Part shown: in pieces, positions 7,644 to 16,828 of the stretch
Layout: every line of letters starts with the position of its first letter
Numbering within the stretch: the stretch's first letter is position 1
Source: Candidatus Gastranaerophilales bacterium
GTDB lineage: Bacteria > Cyanobacteriota > Vampirovibrionia > Gastranaerophilales > Gastranaerophilaceae
Assembly: GCA_944324845.1 (NCBI GenBank)
Contig: CALUXX010000011.1
Location: 1-43,018, forward strand
Direction: 5' to 3'
DNA length: 43,018 nt
Made by a program: the position numbers and the translations under genes
The notes under the pieces: generated by a model
Seen by the model: only the letters and a program-made list of their open reading frames with translations
Database searches by the model: none
What the model was told of the DNA's origin: nothing

Positions 7644-9179
7644 ATGAGAAATTCCATAAAAAATAACATAATTCCATTTTCATCACATGCAAAAAAAAAG
7701 AGTCCAAATAAGGGTTTTGCCTTATTTAATGAAGGGTTATATTTTTTCAATAACGAAATAGATGATAAGGCTCTGGAAAAATTTTTACAGGCAGAAAAAC
7801 TAGGCTATGTATCTGCTGAAATGACTGCAGACATCGCATGTATTTATCATACTCTGGGAAAAGATGACAAAGCAAGAGAATATATCGATAAATCATTGAA
7901 AATTGATGATGAATTTGGTTACGCACACTTTTTCTCAGGGCTGCTGTATAATTGTGCAAATGATACAAACAGAGCACTAAAAGAATATTTGTGTGCCGAA
8001 AAACTGGGAAACCGCCAGTATCCGTTATTCAAATCAATTGCAAAATTATACAATGTTCAGTCGAATTATTTTAAAGCACTTGAATATGCCTCAAAACAAA
8101 TTAAATATTTTCCTAAAGATACTTATGCATACTATTGGAAAGGCGATTTGCTTTTTGAACATGATGAATACAATAATGCCTTACAATATTTTCTAAAAGC
8201 AGAAAAACTCGGGTTGACTACGGATAGCGAGATGTATTTTAAAATTTCATATTGCTACAGTAAAATAGGGAACCAGAAAACTGCAATAGAATATGCGAAT
8301 AAAGTAATATTTCTGGCAAAAGATGAATTTAAAGGCTACTACAGAAAAGGGTTTGCATATTTTGAAAACGGCGACTTTGAACTCGCACAGGAAAACTTTA
8401 TACTCGCAGATAAATACAACTGTCCATATTCAGATATGTATTCAAGACTTGCTTACACTTTTATATATTTTTCCAACCCTGATAACGAAAAGGCTCTGTA
8501 CTATGCAAATAAAGCCTTTACAATAAATAAAAAAGAATACGAAAGTTATTATATGCTTGGAGCCATTGCATCAAGATTTGATGAGGATGACAAAACCGCT
8601 GTAAAATATTTCAGAAAATACCTAAAAAAAGAAAGTTACCCGACTTGTGAGGCTTATTCAAATCTTTGTTGTTCGCTGATTGCAGTACACAGGTACAAAG
8701 AGGCAGACAAATATCTTGACGAAGCATTAAAACTATATCCGGATGATACATATCTGTTGTTCTTAAAAATTGTACATGCAAATCAAACCAGAGATACTAA
8801 AAAACTTTATAAATACTCCAGAAAATTATACAAAATAGACAACTCAAATCAAGTGGCAATATGCGGACTTGCGCTGTATTATTACAACAAAAAGCCAAAA
8901 GATATTAAAAAGTGTATAAAATACTGTAAAAAACTGCCTGAAGATGCTATGGATAAATTTGTACTGCTTGCTTTCTGCTATATAATTATGAAAGATTTTG
9001 ATAAAAGTATAACCTGTATGGAAAAATTTATCCTGAGTGAAGTCAAAAACAATTTATTAGTTAATAAAAACAACCGCAAAGAACTTCGGAAATACTGCAG
9101 CCACCTAAAGAAAGTAAGGCCTGATTGTTCGCTAATCAAACTTTTTGAAGAAACTTACCCTGAGATTATAAGTCCTTAA
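7644..9179 (+). CDS. Tetratricopeptide repeat protein (511 aa)
   Basis: A long array of TPR helical hairpins fills nearly the whole protein (from about residue 20 on). The pattern recurs about every 34-37 residues, for example YYRKGFAYFENGDFELAQEN. There is no signal peptide or membrane segment, and no enzymatic domain is visible, so it probably acts as a cytoplasmic scaffold. The start at 7644 (MRNSIKNNI) is chosen because the reading frame extension upstream runs through the terminator at 7577-7607. The gene is transcribed alone. Confidence 0.8.
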   Translation: MRNSIKNNIIPFSSHAKKKSPNKGFALFNEGLYFFNNEIDDKALEKFLQAEKLGYVSAEMTADIACIYHTLGKDDKAREYIDKSLKIDDEFGYAHFFSGLLYNCANDTNRALKEYLCAEKLGNRQYPLFKSIAKLYNVQSNYFKALEYASKQIKYFPKDTYAYYWKGDLLFEHDEYNNALQYFLKAEKLGLTTDSEMYFKISYCYSKIGNQKTAIEYANKVIFLAKDEFKGYYRKGFAYFENGDFELAQENFILADKYNCPYSDMYSRLAYTFIYFSNPDNEKALYYANKAFTINKKEYESYYMLGAIASRFDEDDKTAVKYFRKYLKKESYPTCEAYSNLCCSLIAVHRYKEADKYLDEALKLYPDDTYLLFLKIVHANQTRDTKKLYKYSRKLYKIDNSNQVAICGLALYYYNKKPKDIKKCIKYCKKLPEDAMDKFVLLAFCYIIMKDFDKSITCMEKFILSEVKNNLLVNKNNRKELRKYCSHLKKVRPDCSLIKLFEETYPEIISP

Positions 9180-9182
9180 AAA

Positions 9183-9680
9183 TTACATATTCTCAATGAA
9201 TCTGACCGCTTCTTCGTGGATAGATTGATTTGCTTTCTGGAGAAGTGCTTTTCTGTTCGGTGATATTTCCGGCTGTTTGGCAAGTTCTCTTGTAAACTTT
9301 GCAAGGAATGTAAATAACGGCAAAATGTGCCTGTCATTCGGCATTATGTTTATCCCGTTTAAAACAAAATTAGAGTTTGTAATTTCTCTTGCTTCATCCT
9401 GAACAGTACACCTTTTTACGGTTAATGATAAATCATCCTTGCTATTATTCAAAACACATCGTGCCTGATAACTGGCACTGCTTTTTGATAATGAATCCCA
9501 AAATTCAGTCAGGTGATTTCCTGATTTATCATTTGTAAATTTACAATTGATTGCAAATTCTTCGTATTTTTTTTCACCGTTTTTGAGTATCCCGCCCGGT
9601 GTAATATACGGGCCTAATTTAGAATATACTTTTTTGCCCGTATAAAGGCTGCTGATTCCAGTAAATGTAATATTTTGCAT
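9183..9680 (-). CDS. Hypothetical protein with N-terminal NITFTG motif (165 aa)
   Basis: Unrecognised soluble protein. It begins MQNITFTGISS, the clearest example of the shared N-terminal motif. The C-terminal third is helical and charged (ending HEEAVRFIENM). The start at 9680 is preferred over the GTG at 9695, because a TATTAT box at 9692-9687 lies only six bases upstream, making the mRNA leaderless; the motif also falls right after this Met. The AGCAAA element at 9714-9709 completes the promoter. It is convergent with the TPR gene, three bases between stops. Confidence 0.65.
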   Translation of the reverse strand: MQNITFTGISSLYTGKKVYSKLGPYITPGGILKNGEKKYEEFAINCKFTNDKSGNHLTEFWDSLSKSSASYQARCVLNNSKDDLSLTVKRCTVQDEAREITNSNFVLNGINIMPNDRHILPLFTFLAKFTRELAKQPEISPNRKALLQKANQSIHEEAVRFIENM

Positions 9681-9686
9681 ATATGT

Positions 9687-9714
9687 ATAATACACCTGAA
9701 TATAAAAATTTGCT
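9687..9714 (-). promoter_or_regulatory. AGCAAA-type promoter of the NITFTG gene
   Basis: On the minus strand GTAGCAAATTTTT begins at 9716 and TATTAT is at 9692-9687, six bases before the ATG at 9680. This is the best-defined example of the promoter with a leaderless start. Confidence 0.6.
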
Positions 9715-9804
9715 ACTTTAAATAAATTTTGTAAAGAAATGTTGTTGATTTTATTTGTTGTTTAACTTATATTATCAAATATTATCTGAAAGGAGTCTGG
9801 TATT

Positions 9805-10533
9805 ATGTTAGAAAGAATTGAAAAACTGCAAATAGCAATACTCGGTCTGCTTCTTGCTTTCGGGCTTATTATTGCTGTAAAATCAGGAGTTGCTGGAATC
9901 GCAAAAAATTCCATTGCCGTAACAGGTTCGGCGTACGAAATAGTACAATCTGATTCAGGCAAACTGGGAATTTCATTAAATGTGCGCAATGCCGACAAAT
10001 CCCGTGCATTCGCCATTGCGAAAAACCAAATGCCCGTTATTTTTGATTATTTGAAAAAGAAAGGTATTGATACAGAAAAAGATGTTATTGTAAAATCTCC
10101 AAACGGCTACTATACATATAAAACCGGCTACAATGGAATATCTACCGGAGAAATCGCACATTATAATCTTTTTCAGCCAATTTCGATACAATCAGATGAT
10201 GTAAACAAAATAAAAGAAATATCTCTTGATATCACATCTCTTATGAACAAAGGACTTGATATTGATATAAATAATACAAGTTATTTTTATTCCAAACTGC
10301 CTGATCTGAAAGTAAAACTACTGCAAAATGCGGCAACTGACGCTAAAAAACGCGCTGATGCCATGCTAAAACCTACCCATAACAGAGTCGGAAAGATACA
10401 ATCTGTCAGAATGGGCGTATTTCAGATTACACCGGTAACATCTACAGATGTATCCGATATGGGAATAAATGATACTTCAACAATAGAAAAGAAAATCACA
10501 GCAGTTGCTAATGTTGAATTTAAAATAAAATAA
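9805..10533 (+). CDS. SIMPL domain protein (DUF541)
   Basis: A 242-residue protein with one N-terminal membrane anchor (about 9-32) and an extracytoplasmic SIMPL/DUF541 domain. Family-like features are ITVTGS-type first strand (SIAVTGSAYEIV), the SPNGYYTYKTGY middle and the helix NAATDAKKRADAML. Some family members are periplasmic proteins linked to oxidative stress or kinase signalling, but the molecular role is generally unclear. A strong ribosome binding site (AAAGGAGT) precedes the ATG. Monocistronic, closed by the terminator at 10555-10590. Confidence 0.85.
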   Translation: MLERIEKLQIAILGLLLAFGLIIAVKSGVAGIAKNSIAVTGSAYEIVQSDSGKLGISLNVRNADKSRAFAIAKNQMPVIFDYLKKKGIDTEKDVIVKSPNGYYTYKTGYNGISTGEIAHYNLFQPISIQSDDVNKIKEISLDITSLMNKGLDIDINNTSYFYSKLPDLKVKLLQNAATDAKKRADAMLKPTHNRVGKIQSVRMGVFQITPVTSTDVSDMGINDTSTIEKKITAVANVEFKIK

Positions 10534-10554
10534 AATAAAATTTAAATTTAGACT

Positions 10555-10590
10555 AAAAAAAGACCGAATTTAATAAATTCGGTCTTTTTA
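10555..10590. terminator. Bidirectional rho-independent terminator
   Basis: AAAAAAGACCGAATT and AATTCGGTCTTTTT form a stem with a short loop. A-run and T-run flanks let it serve both the SIMPL gene and tsf, which converge here. Confidence 0.9.
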
Positions 10591-10608
10591 TTTATTATTT
10601 TTGAATTA

Positions 10609-11472
10609 TTAACCTTTAACTTGAGCCATAACTTCTTCTGCAAAGTTATCTTGACGTTTTTCCAGACCTTCACCTAATTCATATCTTGTGAATGCTTTAA
10701 TTGTTAATTTACCTTCAATTAATTGAGCGATAGTTTGGTTAGGATCTTTTACGAATGGTTGTTCTAATAAGCATCTTTCAGCCATTAGTTTGTTTACACG
10801 ACCTTCAACAATTTTAGCTCTGATGTTTTCAGGTTTTTTCAATAAATCTTCTTTACCCATTTCAATTCTTGTTTCTTCATCGATAACTGATTGAGGAATT
10901 TCTTCTCTTGAAACAAATTTTGGAGCACAAGAGGCGATATGTAAGCAGATATCATTCAATAATTCTTTATCTTCTTTATCTGCGCTTAACAATACACCAA
11001 TTTTTCCGTTGTGAATATATGATGCAACTGCTCCTTCATAGATAGCAAATCTTCTTACTGTAATTTTTTCACCGATTGATGCAATTTTTTCTTTTAAAGC
11101 ATCTTCGATAACTTTTCCGCAATCAGGGCATTTTGAAGCTAAGAATGCTTCTACTGATTCAGGTTTTAATTCAGCTACGTGTTTTGCCATATGAGAAACT
11201 AAAGTTTTGAATTCTTCGTTCTTAGCAACAAAGTCTGTTTCACAGTTAATTTCGATTAAAGCACCGCCGTTTGCATCAGTATAAGCGTCAACTCTTCCTT
11301 CTGCTGCGATTCTGCCCATTTTCTTTTCTGCAGAAGCAATACCTTTTTGACGTAATACTTCAGCAGCTTTTTCCATATCACCATCAACTTCTACAAGTGC
11401 TTTTTTAGCATCCATCATGCCTGCACCTGTTTTGTCACGAAGTTCTTTTACCATTTGTGCTGTAATATTCAT
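10609..11472 (-). CDS. tsf: Translation elongation factor Ts
   Basis: A 287-residue EF-Ts, the guanine nucleotide exchange factor for EF-Tu. The N-terminal UBA-like domain reads VKELRDKTGAGMMDAKKAL, a family hallmark, and the EINCETDFVA motif follows at about 74-83. Two dimerisation/core subdomains and the C-terminal helix are present. An unusual feature is a CPDCGK stretch (about 114-119). The start has a good AAGGAG site. It lies downstream of rpsB, the usual order, separated by a 120-base spacer with a long inverted repeat. Confidence 0.97.
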   Translation of the reverse strand: MNITAQMVKELRDKTGAGMMDAKKALVEVDGDMEKAAEVLRQKGIASAEKKMGRIAAEGRVDAYTDANGGALIEINCETDFVAKNEEFKTLVSHMAKHVAELKPESVEAFLASKCPDCGKVIEDALKEKIASIGEKITVRRFAIYEGAVASYIHNGKIGVLLSADKEDKELLNDICLHIASCAPKFVSREEIPQSVIDEETRIEMGKEDLLKKPENIRAKIVEGRVNKLMAERCLLEQPFVKDPNQTIAQLIEGKLTIKAFTRYELGEGLEKRQDNFAEEVMAQVKG

Positions 11473-11495
11473 GTTTTCTCCTTCATTTTACTTGT

Positions 11496-11579
11496 TGATA
11501 TTTGAAAAGGTGAGTCATAAACACTAGTGCTAAGTTTTCTTAGTTATACTAATCTTTTACAATTCACCTTTTCATATCA
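11496..11579 (-). promoter_or_regulatory. Long inverted repeat between rpsB and tsf
   Basis: TGATATTTGAAAAGGTGA (11496-11513) and TCACCTTTTCATATCA (11564-11579) are complementary except for a two-base bulge. Inside lies a smaller hairpin CTAAG-TTTT-CTTAG (11530-11543). The transcript could fold into a branched structure just ahead of the tsf ribosome binding site. There is no T-run, so it is more likely a processing or attenuation element than a terminator. Confidence 0.55.
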
Positions 11580-11592
11580 CAAAACTAATAAA

Positions 11593-12354
11593 TTATTCTG
11601 CTTTTTCTTCTACTCCAGCATCTGCTGCAGTAATTTTTTCAATTTTTTTAGATTCGTTTGCTTTGTTTTCTCTTAATTGTTTACCTTCTAAAACTGCATC
11701 TGCTAGTTTTGATGTAATCAATTGAATAGATCTGATAGCATCATCATTACCAGGAATGATATAGTTGATACCATCTGGGTTAGCATTTGTATCAGCTAAA
11801 CAAATAACAGGAATACCTAATTTGTTAGCTTCTTTAATAGCGATTTCTTCTTTTGTTTGGTCAACGATGAATATAACATCAGGAAGACCTCTCATATCTT
11901 TGATACCGCCTAAAGTTTTTGATAATTTTGAAAGTTGTCTATTGATTTGTGCAACTTCTTTTTTAGGGAGTTTATCAATATAACCGTTATTGATAAATTC
12001 TTCAAGTTCTTTCAATTTGTTAACTCTGCCTCTGATAGTTTCAAAGTTAGTAAGCATACCACCTAACCATCTTCTGTTGATATAGTATGCACCAGAACGT
12101 TTTGCTTCTTCAGCAACAACTTCAGCAGCTTGTTTTTTAGTACCTACAAAAAGAACATTTTTACCTTTTGCAGCATAATCTCTAACTAAAGCATAAGCTT
12201 CATCAAGTAATTCAGTTGTTTTTCTTAAATCAATAACGTAAATACCGTTTCTTGCACCGTAAATATACGGTTTCATTTTTGGGTTCCATCTTTGGGTTTG
12301 GTGACCGAAATGTACACCTGCTTCCAAAAGTTCAATCATAGATGCTGTTGGCAT
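11593..12354 (-). CDS. rpsB: 30S ribosomal protein S2
   Basis: A 253-residue S2 protein. Hallmarks are [20 protein letters not shown] near the N-terminus, IYVIDLRKT, the [11 protein letters not shown] motif and PDVIFIVD. The C-terminus carries a family-typical charged extension ([16 protein letters not shown]). The start has AAAAAGGAGA upstream. It forms the conserved rpsB-tsf operon, preceded by a leader of about 130 bases that may carry autoregulatory structure. Confidence 0.97.
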   Translation of the reverse strand: MPTASMIELLEAGVHFGHQTQRWNPKMKPYIYGARNGIYVIDLRKTTELLDEAYALVRDYAAKGKNVLFVGTKKQAAEVVAEEAKRSGAYYINRRWLGGMLTNFETIRGRVNKLKELEEFINNGYIDKLPKKEVAQINRQLSKLSKTLGGIKDMRGLPDVIFIVDQTKEEIAIKEANKLGIPVICLADTNANPDGINYIIPGNDDAIRSIQLITSKLADAVLEGKQLRENKANESKKIEKITAADAGVEEKAE

Positions 12355-12531
12355 CGGTTTTCTCCTTTTTATTTTAATGTATTGTACTACGGGCTAAACA
12401 GTCCCATCATCAGGTTTTAACAAACATATTCCGCTATTTTCGGCATATTTTTATCAATTCCGTCTGACTAGGGCAAGCCTATCGGACTAGTATAACCAAT
12501 TATATTCTAGTATAAAAATATAATTATGCAA
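12355..12531 (-). promoter_or_regulatory. rpsB promoter and leader
   Basis: The minus strand holds TATAAT at 12504-12499 and two direct copies of TATACTAG about 20 bases apart. The leader down to the ATG is GC-richer than its surroundings. It contains pairing candidates such as ACTAG/CTAGT, CCG/CGG around AAAATAG, and GGG/CCC close to the ribosome binding site. S2 is known to repress its own mRNA in enterobacteria, so this may be a lineage-specific r-protein leader, but no described motif is recognised. Confidence 0.4.
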
Positions 12532-12699
12532 ATATTACGGCAATAAAACTTAATTTTTCGGGATAAAAAACCGCACAGAATAAGCCATTTCAACTTAAAG
12601 GGTTAAGATATGTAACAATTATATACTTTTTATGACAAAATGCGCACTTTTTCACTGAAAAATGTGTTTATACATATGTGACGAGGTATAATTAGATTC

Positions 12700-12885
12700 A
12701 TGGATGAGAAGACTGAACAAAACTTAAAATTAATTAAGGATGGATCGCAAGAGGCGAGAGGTAACGAAGTTCTTGAACAACATCAGCCGACTCTCCAGAC
12801 AAATCCTATCCAAAGAAAGCTGCTGGACTTTAGCTTGGCTAACAAAACCCGCAGATTTTCAGTGATTGATTTGCTTAAACGATAG
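12700..12885 (+). CDS. Possible 61-aa leaderless ORF or structured leader RNA
   Basis: A TATAAT box at 12687-12692 lies seven bases before the ATG, which fits the leaderless genes in this window. Residues 10-31 (LIKDGSQEARGNEVLEQHQP) faintly resemble the start of sigma-70 region 2, but the rest does not follow. Codon use (CTG, GCG, CTC) and GC content are higher than in neighbours, and the GC-rich character continues past the stop to about 12955. It could therefore be a truncated gene, a leader peptide or part of a non-coding RNA. No function is assigned. Confidence 0.35.
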   Translation: MDEKTEQNLKLIKDGSQEARGNEVLEQHQPTLQTNPIQRKLLDFSLANKTRRFSVIDLLKR

Positions 12886-12990
12886 ATTCGCGTAGCACGG
12901 TTTTATGAGGATCGACACGTACGGTAATTCGTATGGTTTGTGAGGAATCGAAAACTAGTTATACCTTCGTCTTTTTTAACGAAGTGTGAT
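12886..12990 (+). promoter_or_regulatory. Structured GC-rich segment upstream of the prmC operon
   Basis: Two imperfect copies of a motif occur: GCACGGTTTTATGAGGATCG and GTATGGTTTGTGAGGAATCG (about 12895-12950). A hairpin CGTACG-GTAATT-CGTATG lies in the second, and another stem CTTCGT/ACGAAG (12965-12984) has a T-rich loop. The segment ends just before the -10 of the next gene. No known riboswitch or ncRNA family is recognised. Confidence 0.35.
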
Positions 12991-13004
12991 ATTATTATTT
13001 CAGT

Positions 13005-13526
13005 ATGTATGAAATAAAAAAGCAGATATTTTTAGATTTAACAAAAAATCAAAAATCAGCCTTATGCAATTATTTACGAGCATTGGTAAAAAAATCACCG
13101 GACTTATCCTCAGATGAGATCTGGGAGAGTTTCGCAGCGGATGAAAGGTATTATCTTGAGCTGAATTGCTCTCGGTTTGAATTTTTAGAGCAATTACTTG
13201 ATGATAATAATTTCAAATCAGATGCAATAAAATATATTAAAGAATGCAAAAAATACTACGATTATAAAGAACAACAAAAACCATTGCGAGAAGCGCAAAA
13301 AGAATTTGAGCGTAAAAAACGTAAATTTCTTCAAGAAGTAAAAATGTCAAAAGAACCACCAACTAAAAAGCAATTATATTACTATGAAAAGTTATGCAAA
13401 AAATATGATATAGAAAAACGTGAACTATCATCAAAACTTGAAGCCAGAAACGAAATTGACAAAATTATAACAGAACACGCACCACAAATTAGTAAAATAG
13501 AATACAACGAACAGGAAGAAGATTAA
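13005..13526 (+). CDS. Hypothetical charged helical protein upstream of prmC
   Basis: A 173-residue soluble protein, not recognised. It is rich in Lys and Glu, and residues 85-150 look like a long helix or coiled coil (for example REAQKEFERKKRKFLQE). A TATTAT box at 12993-12998 lies six bases from the ATG, so it is probably leaderless. One base separates its stop from the prmC start, indicating translational coupling and possibly a shared role in translation, although that is only inferred. Confidence 0.7.
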   Translation: MYEIKKQIFLDLTKNQKSALCNYLRALVKKSPDLSSDEIWESFAADERYYLELNCSRFEFLEQLLDDNNFKSDAIKYIKECKKYYDYKEQQKPLREAQKEFERKKRKFLQEVKMSKEPPTKKQLYYYEKLCKKYDIEKRELSSKLEARNEIDKIITEHAPQISKIEYNEQEED

Positions 13527-13527
13527 T

Positions 13528-14367
13528 ATGACAACAATTCCCGATATTGTAAAAATACTGACAGATTCAGGCATTGAACAAAATGAAGCAAATATAGAAG
13601 TTAAGCTTTTGATAGAACATTTTGCAGGATATACGCTAACAGATATTCTTATGGGTAAGAAATTAACCGCAGAAAAATTAAGCATTGTAGAAGAAAAAGC
13701 AAAATTAAGAGCTTCAACAAGGCAACCCATTCAATATATAATCGGACAAGCAGACTTTATGGGAGAAAAATTCCTTGTTAATCCATCTGTTCTAATTCCA
13801 CGAGATGAAACGGAATTATTTGTTCGCCAAGCGATTGAAATTATAAAGAAAGAAAATTTCAAAGAAATACTTGATATGTGTACAGGAAGCGGTTGCATTG
13901 CCTGTATGATTGCAAAATTAACAAATGCACACGTAATTGGTGCAGATATTTCAACAGAAGCAATCCACACGGCTTTTTCTAATATGGAAAAATTTGAGCT
14001 TTTTAACAAAGCCGTATTCAGAAAATCTGACATTTATTCAAAAATCCGAGAGGATGAACAATTTGATATGATTGTATCAAACCCGCCGTATATACCACCG
14101 CAAATTAAAGCTCAAATCCAAAAAGAAGTAACCTTTGAACCAGATATTTCGCTATACACAAAAGATGATAAAGGACTTGAATTTTACGAAAAAATAACAA
14201 AAGATGCACATTTACACTTGAAAAAAGGTGGGTATTTGCTTTTTGAATTAGGAATAGGTCAAGCACAACTTGTGGCTCAAATAATGAATGATTGCGGTTT
14301 CAAAGGAATAAAAGTTCTAAAAGACCTAGCTAATATCGAACGTGTTATATATGGATATTTAGAATAA
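13528..14367 (+). CDS. prmC: Peptide chain release factor N5-glutamine methyltransferase
   Basis: A 279-residue PrmC/HemK that methylates the Gln of the GGQ motif in release factors using S-adenosylmethionine. The N-terminal helical domain (1-75) is followed by QPIQYIIG, the LIPRDETE motif, the SAM loop DMCTGSGCIA and the diagnostic catalytic NPPY (within IVSNPPYIPP). Length is typical. It overlaps closely with the gene before it (TAAT-ATG). In many bacteria prmC follows prfA; here prfA is not in the window. Confidence 0.95.
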   Translation: MTTIPDIVKILTDSGIEQNEANIEVKLLIEHFAGYTLTDILMGKKLTAEKLSIVEEKAKLRASTRQPIQYIIGQADFMGEKFLVNPSVLIPRDETELFVRQAIEIIKKENFKEILDMCTGSGCIACMIAKLTNAHVIGADISTEAIHTAFSNMEKFELFNKAVFRKSDIYSKIREDEQFDMIVSNPPYIPPQIKAQIQKEVTFEPDISLYTKDDKGLEFYEKITKDAHLHLKKGGYLLFELGIGQAQLVAQIMNDCGFKGIKVLKDLANIERVIYGYLE

Positions 14368-14385
14368 ATTTCATTAAGAAATCTT

Positions 14386-14413
14386 AACAAAAACACCAAA
14401 ACACCCCTATATT
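14386..14413 (+). promoter_or_regulatory. Possible AACAAAA-type promoter
   Basis: AACAAAAACACC at 14386 and TATATT at 14408-14413 have the same spacing as the AGCAAAA promoters. The downstream leader to the 121-aa gene is about 70 bases. Confidence 0.3.
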
Positions 14414-14485
14414 TATATAATTTATTAAATTTATAATAAGAAATGCCGATATTAAGGCTAATGAACAAAACTATAGAGGTATAAT

Positions 14486-14851
14486 ATGTTTAATTCAGTG
14501 AGCAATCCTTTTGGGCAAAAAATTGAATCCGCACTTTCTACAGGACAAGAAAAAAGACAACATCAACAAGAGCAAAATCAAGAAGAAGAAAAAAGATATC
14601 TTGAAAATGATGATAAAGATGAAGTTAATCTAAGTCCGCTTCCTGAACTTTCAGAAGATGATATTCTATATTTAACAAGAAATTATATAGATAAACTTAA
14701 AGCTGAAAATGAAGATAAACCTAAAACTATAGAAAAACTTGATAAATTTATGGCAAAATTTGATGTGAAAAAATTTATGAAACAAAATCCTAATATGACA
14801 AGTTCAGATTTTTATATGGTAATGTACAACGAAGTAGCAAGTCTTTTATAA
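14486..14851 (+). CDS. Hypothetical acidic protein (121 aa)
   Basis: Unrecognised. The N-terminus (MFNSVSNPFGQKIESAL) is followed by a highly polar Gln/Glu-rich stretch (25-50, QHQQEQNQEEEKRY) and then a helical domain with several Met and Lys residues. There is no signal peptide or membrane helix. A clear ribosome binding site (AGAGG) sits seven bases before the ATG. It converges with the WG-repeat gene. Confidence 0.6.
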   Translation: MFNSVSNPFGQKIESALSTGQEKRQHQQEQNQEEEKRYLENDDKDEVNLSPLPELSEDDILYLTRNYIDKLKAENEDKPKTIEKLDKFMAKFDVKKFMKQNPNMTSSDFYMVMYNEVASLL

Positions 14852-14855
14852 AAGA

Positions 14856-15755
14856 TTATTTTGCTAAGATTTCTCGATTTTTACCATTTATACCAACAAG
14901 AGTATTTCGTTCTAGCTTTATTTTCTTGTATCTGAAAGGTGCTAAAATCCTTCCATAAGAATCGTAAGCTGCCCATAGATTGTTTTTGTTTTTTACAATT
15001 ATATAATCACCTAAAACATCTATTTTATCATAGTTAGCTTCAAGTACCAAATTCCCTGACATATCTGCAAGCCCATATTTTCCTTCTTTTTTCAATTTAT
15101 ATACATAAAGAAATTCTTTAATTTCATCATATTCATTACGCAATAAAGAATGATTATCTAAATTAATCAAACCAAAATATCCGTTCAATTTTGTAATATA
15201 CAAACCATTATTAAAACTACCGGCATCAATTTGTTGATATTTTAGAGGTATAATTTCTTTTCCAGAATAATCAATAACACCTAAATGCGTTTTTACTAAA
15301 GATACATTCTTGGAAACTTTTATTCTATCATACGCAATAGGAACTGCTGAAACATACTCTTGAGCAGAGGTCATCCCGCCTCTATCATCTATAATTTTAG
15401 TTTTACCGTTTGCCTTTACAAGGAAATAATGTTTACCATCTTTATCTAAATGCTCAATATAATCAGCATTTGCAAAAATTACAAACCCGTTATTATCAAC
15501 AACCGAATACCACCGATAAGAACTGCTTGTTCTGTTTGAATACTCAGTGACAAGTTCATTAACCTTTAAAATATGTTTATCGCATCCCGGGAAAAACTCT
15601 TGATAGGTATTGGTATATGTAGAAATTGGAACAACAGGACGATAATACAAAGGATAATAAGGTGAAACATAATACCTGTAAGGACAATAATGAGCAAAAA
15701 CAGGCGTTGCAAAAAGTAAACAAAGTAACAAGAAGAAAAACTTAAACTTTTTCAT
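14856..15755 (-). CDS. Secreted WG-repeat protein
   Basis: A 299-residue protein with a signal peptide (MKKFKFFFLLLCLLFATPVFA) and a Tyr/Pro-rich start of the mature part. From about residue 110 it carries WG-like repeats of beta character, such as LGVIDYSGKEIIPLKYQQI, GYFGLINLD, GKYGLADMSGNLV and LWAAYDSYGRILAPFRY. WG repeats form beta-propeller-like folds of unclear function in bacterial envelope proteins. The start has GGAG at the right distance. It is monocistronic; nothing in the neighbourhood indicates a partner. Confidence 0.8.
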   Translation of the reverse strand: MKKFKFFFLLLCLLFATPVFAHYCPYRYYVSPYYPLYYRPVVPISTYTNTYQEFFPGCDKHILKVNELVTEYSNRTSSSYRWYSVVDNNGFVIFANADYIEHLDKDGKHYFLVKANGKTKIIDDRGGMTSAQEYVSAVPIAYDRIKVSKNVSLVKTHLGVIDYSGKEIIPLKYQQIDAGSFNNGLYITKLNGYFGLINLDNHSLLRNEYDEIKEFLYVYKLKKEGKYGLADMSGNLVLEANYDKIDVLGDYIIVKNKNNLWAAYDSYGRILAPFRYKKIKLERNTLVGINGKNREILAK

Positions 15756-15828
15756 TTACCTACTCCAATTCCGTACATAACTATAACGAAACGGAAAAAC
15801 AAAAGTTCATTTTTTATATTAAAAATTA

Positions 15829-16827
15829 TTAATAAATTCTATTTCCTGTAACTTTATCAAATTTATACATATCTGAAGATTTAATAGATATTTCAAAAGT
15901 TTTAGAAGGCTTTATATCGGATTCCAGTTTAGCTGAACATTTGCTATTTCCGATATTAAAATAAACAATAGTTTCACTTCCAAGCATTTCAGAAATTTCA
16001 ACATCTACAATACGCTTAATATCGCCATCCGTAACATTCATTTTTTCAGGACACACGCCATAAATAACATTTTCATCCAACCCAATATCTTTGCCTTCAA
16101 TAAAGTTCATTTGCGGAGAACCAACAAAGCCTGCGACAAACATATTTTTCGGATTGTTGTAAATTTCATAAGGAGTATCAACTTGCTGAATATCCCCGTT
16201 ATTCAAAACAACAATTCTATCCCCCATCGTTAATGCTTCTGTTTGATCGTGGGTAACATAAATAAATGTTGTTTGTAATTTTTCGTGAAGTTTTTTGATT
16301 TCTGAGCGCATTTGAACTCTTAATTTAGCATCCAAATTAGATAATGGCTCATCCATTAAAAATACTTTAGGATTTCTAACAATAGCCCGTCCTAAGGCAA
16401 CTCTTTGTCTTTGTCCACCTGACAACTGTTTTGGCTTTCTATCCAAATATTCACCAAGATTTAGAATTTCGGCAGCCTCTTGAACTTTTTGCTCAATAAT
16501 TTTCTTATCAACTTTGCGCATTTTTAACCCAAATGCAATATTTTCTCTTACTGTCATATGAGGATACAATGCATAACTTTGAAAAACAAACGCAATATCT
16601 CTGTCTTTAGGTGGAATATTATTTACTTTTTTATCACCGATATAAATTTCACCATCAGAAATATCTTCCAAACCTGCTATCATTCTTAATAAAGTTGATT
16701 TTCCACAACCTGATGCGCCAACTAATACAACAAATTCTTTGTCTTTTATCTCCAAATTAACATTATTTATAACGGTTTTGCTGTTATCATAAGTCTTTCG
16801 GATATTTTTTAATATAACTCCACTCAT
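15829..16827 (-). CDS. ABC transporter ATPase, MalK/UgpC type
   Basis: A 332-residue ATP-binding subunit of the carbohydrate-uptake class. Walker A (GASGCGKS, 37-44), Q-loop Gln83, signature LSGGQ (135-139), Walker B ending DE (159-160) and switch His193 are all intact. The C-terminal part (about 235-332) is the shortened OB/TOBE regulatory domain seen in MalK and UgpC. No permease or binding protein is nearby, so it is an orphan ATPase that could serve several importers, as MsmK does in streptococci. It follows a histidine-kinase-like gene with one base between them. Confidence 0.9.
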   Translation of the reverse strand: MSGVILKNIRKTYDNSKTVINNVNLEIKDKEFVVLVGASGCGKSTLLRMIAGLEDISDGEIYIGDKKVNNIPPKDRDIAFVFQSYALYPHMTVRENIAFGLKMRKVDKKIIEQKVQEAAEILNLGEYLDRKPKQLSGGQRQRVALGRAIVRNPKVFLMDEPLSNLDAKLRVQMRSEIKKLHEKLQTTFIYVTHDQTEALTMGDRIVVLNNGDIQQVDTPYEIYNNPKNMFVAGFVGSPQMNFIEGKDIGLDENVIYGVCPEKMNVTDGDIKRIVDVEISEMLGSETIVYFNIGNSKCSAKLESDIKPSKTFEISIKSSDMYKFDKVTGNRIY

Positions 16828-16828
16828 C

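Noticed and set aside
12895-12950. Group II intron domain V
   Set aside because: The CGTACGGT and TGAGG words recall domain V, but the 5' AGC triad, the 34-base hairpin and any reverse transcriptase are missing.
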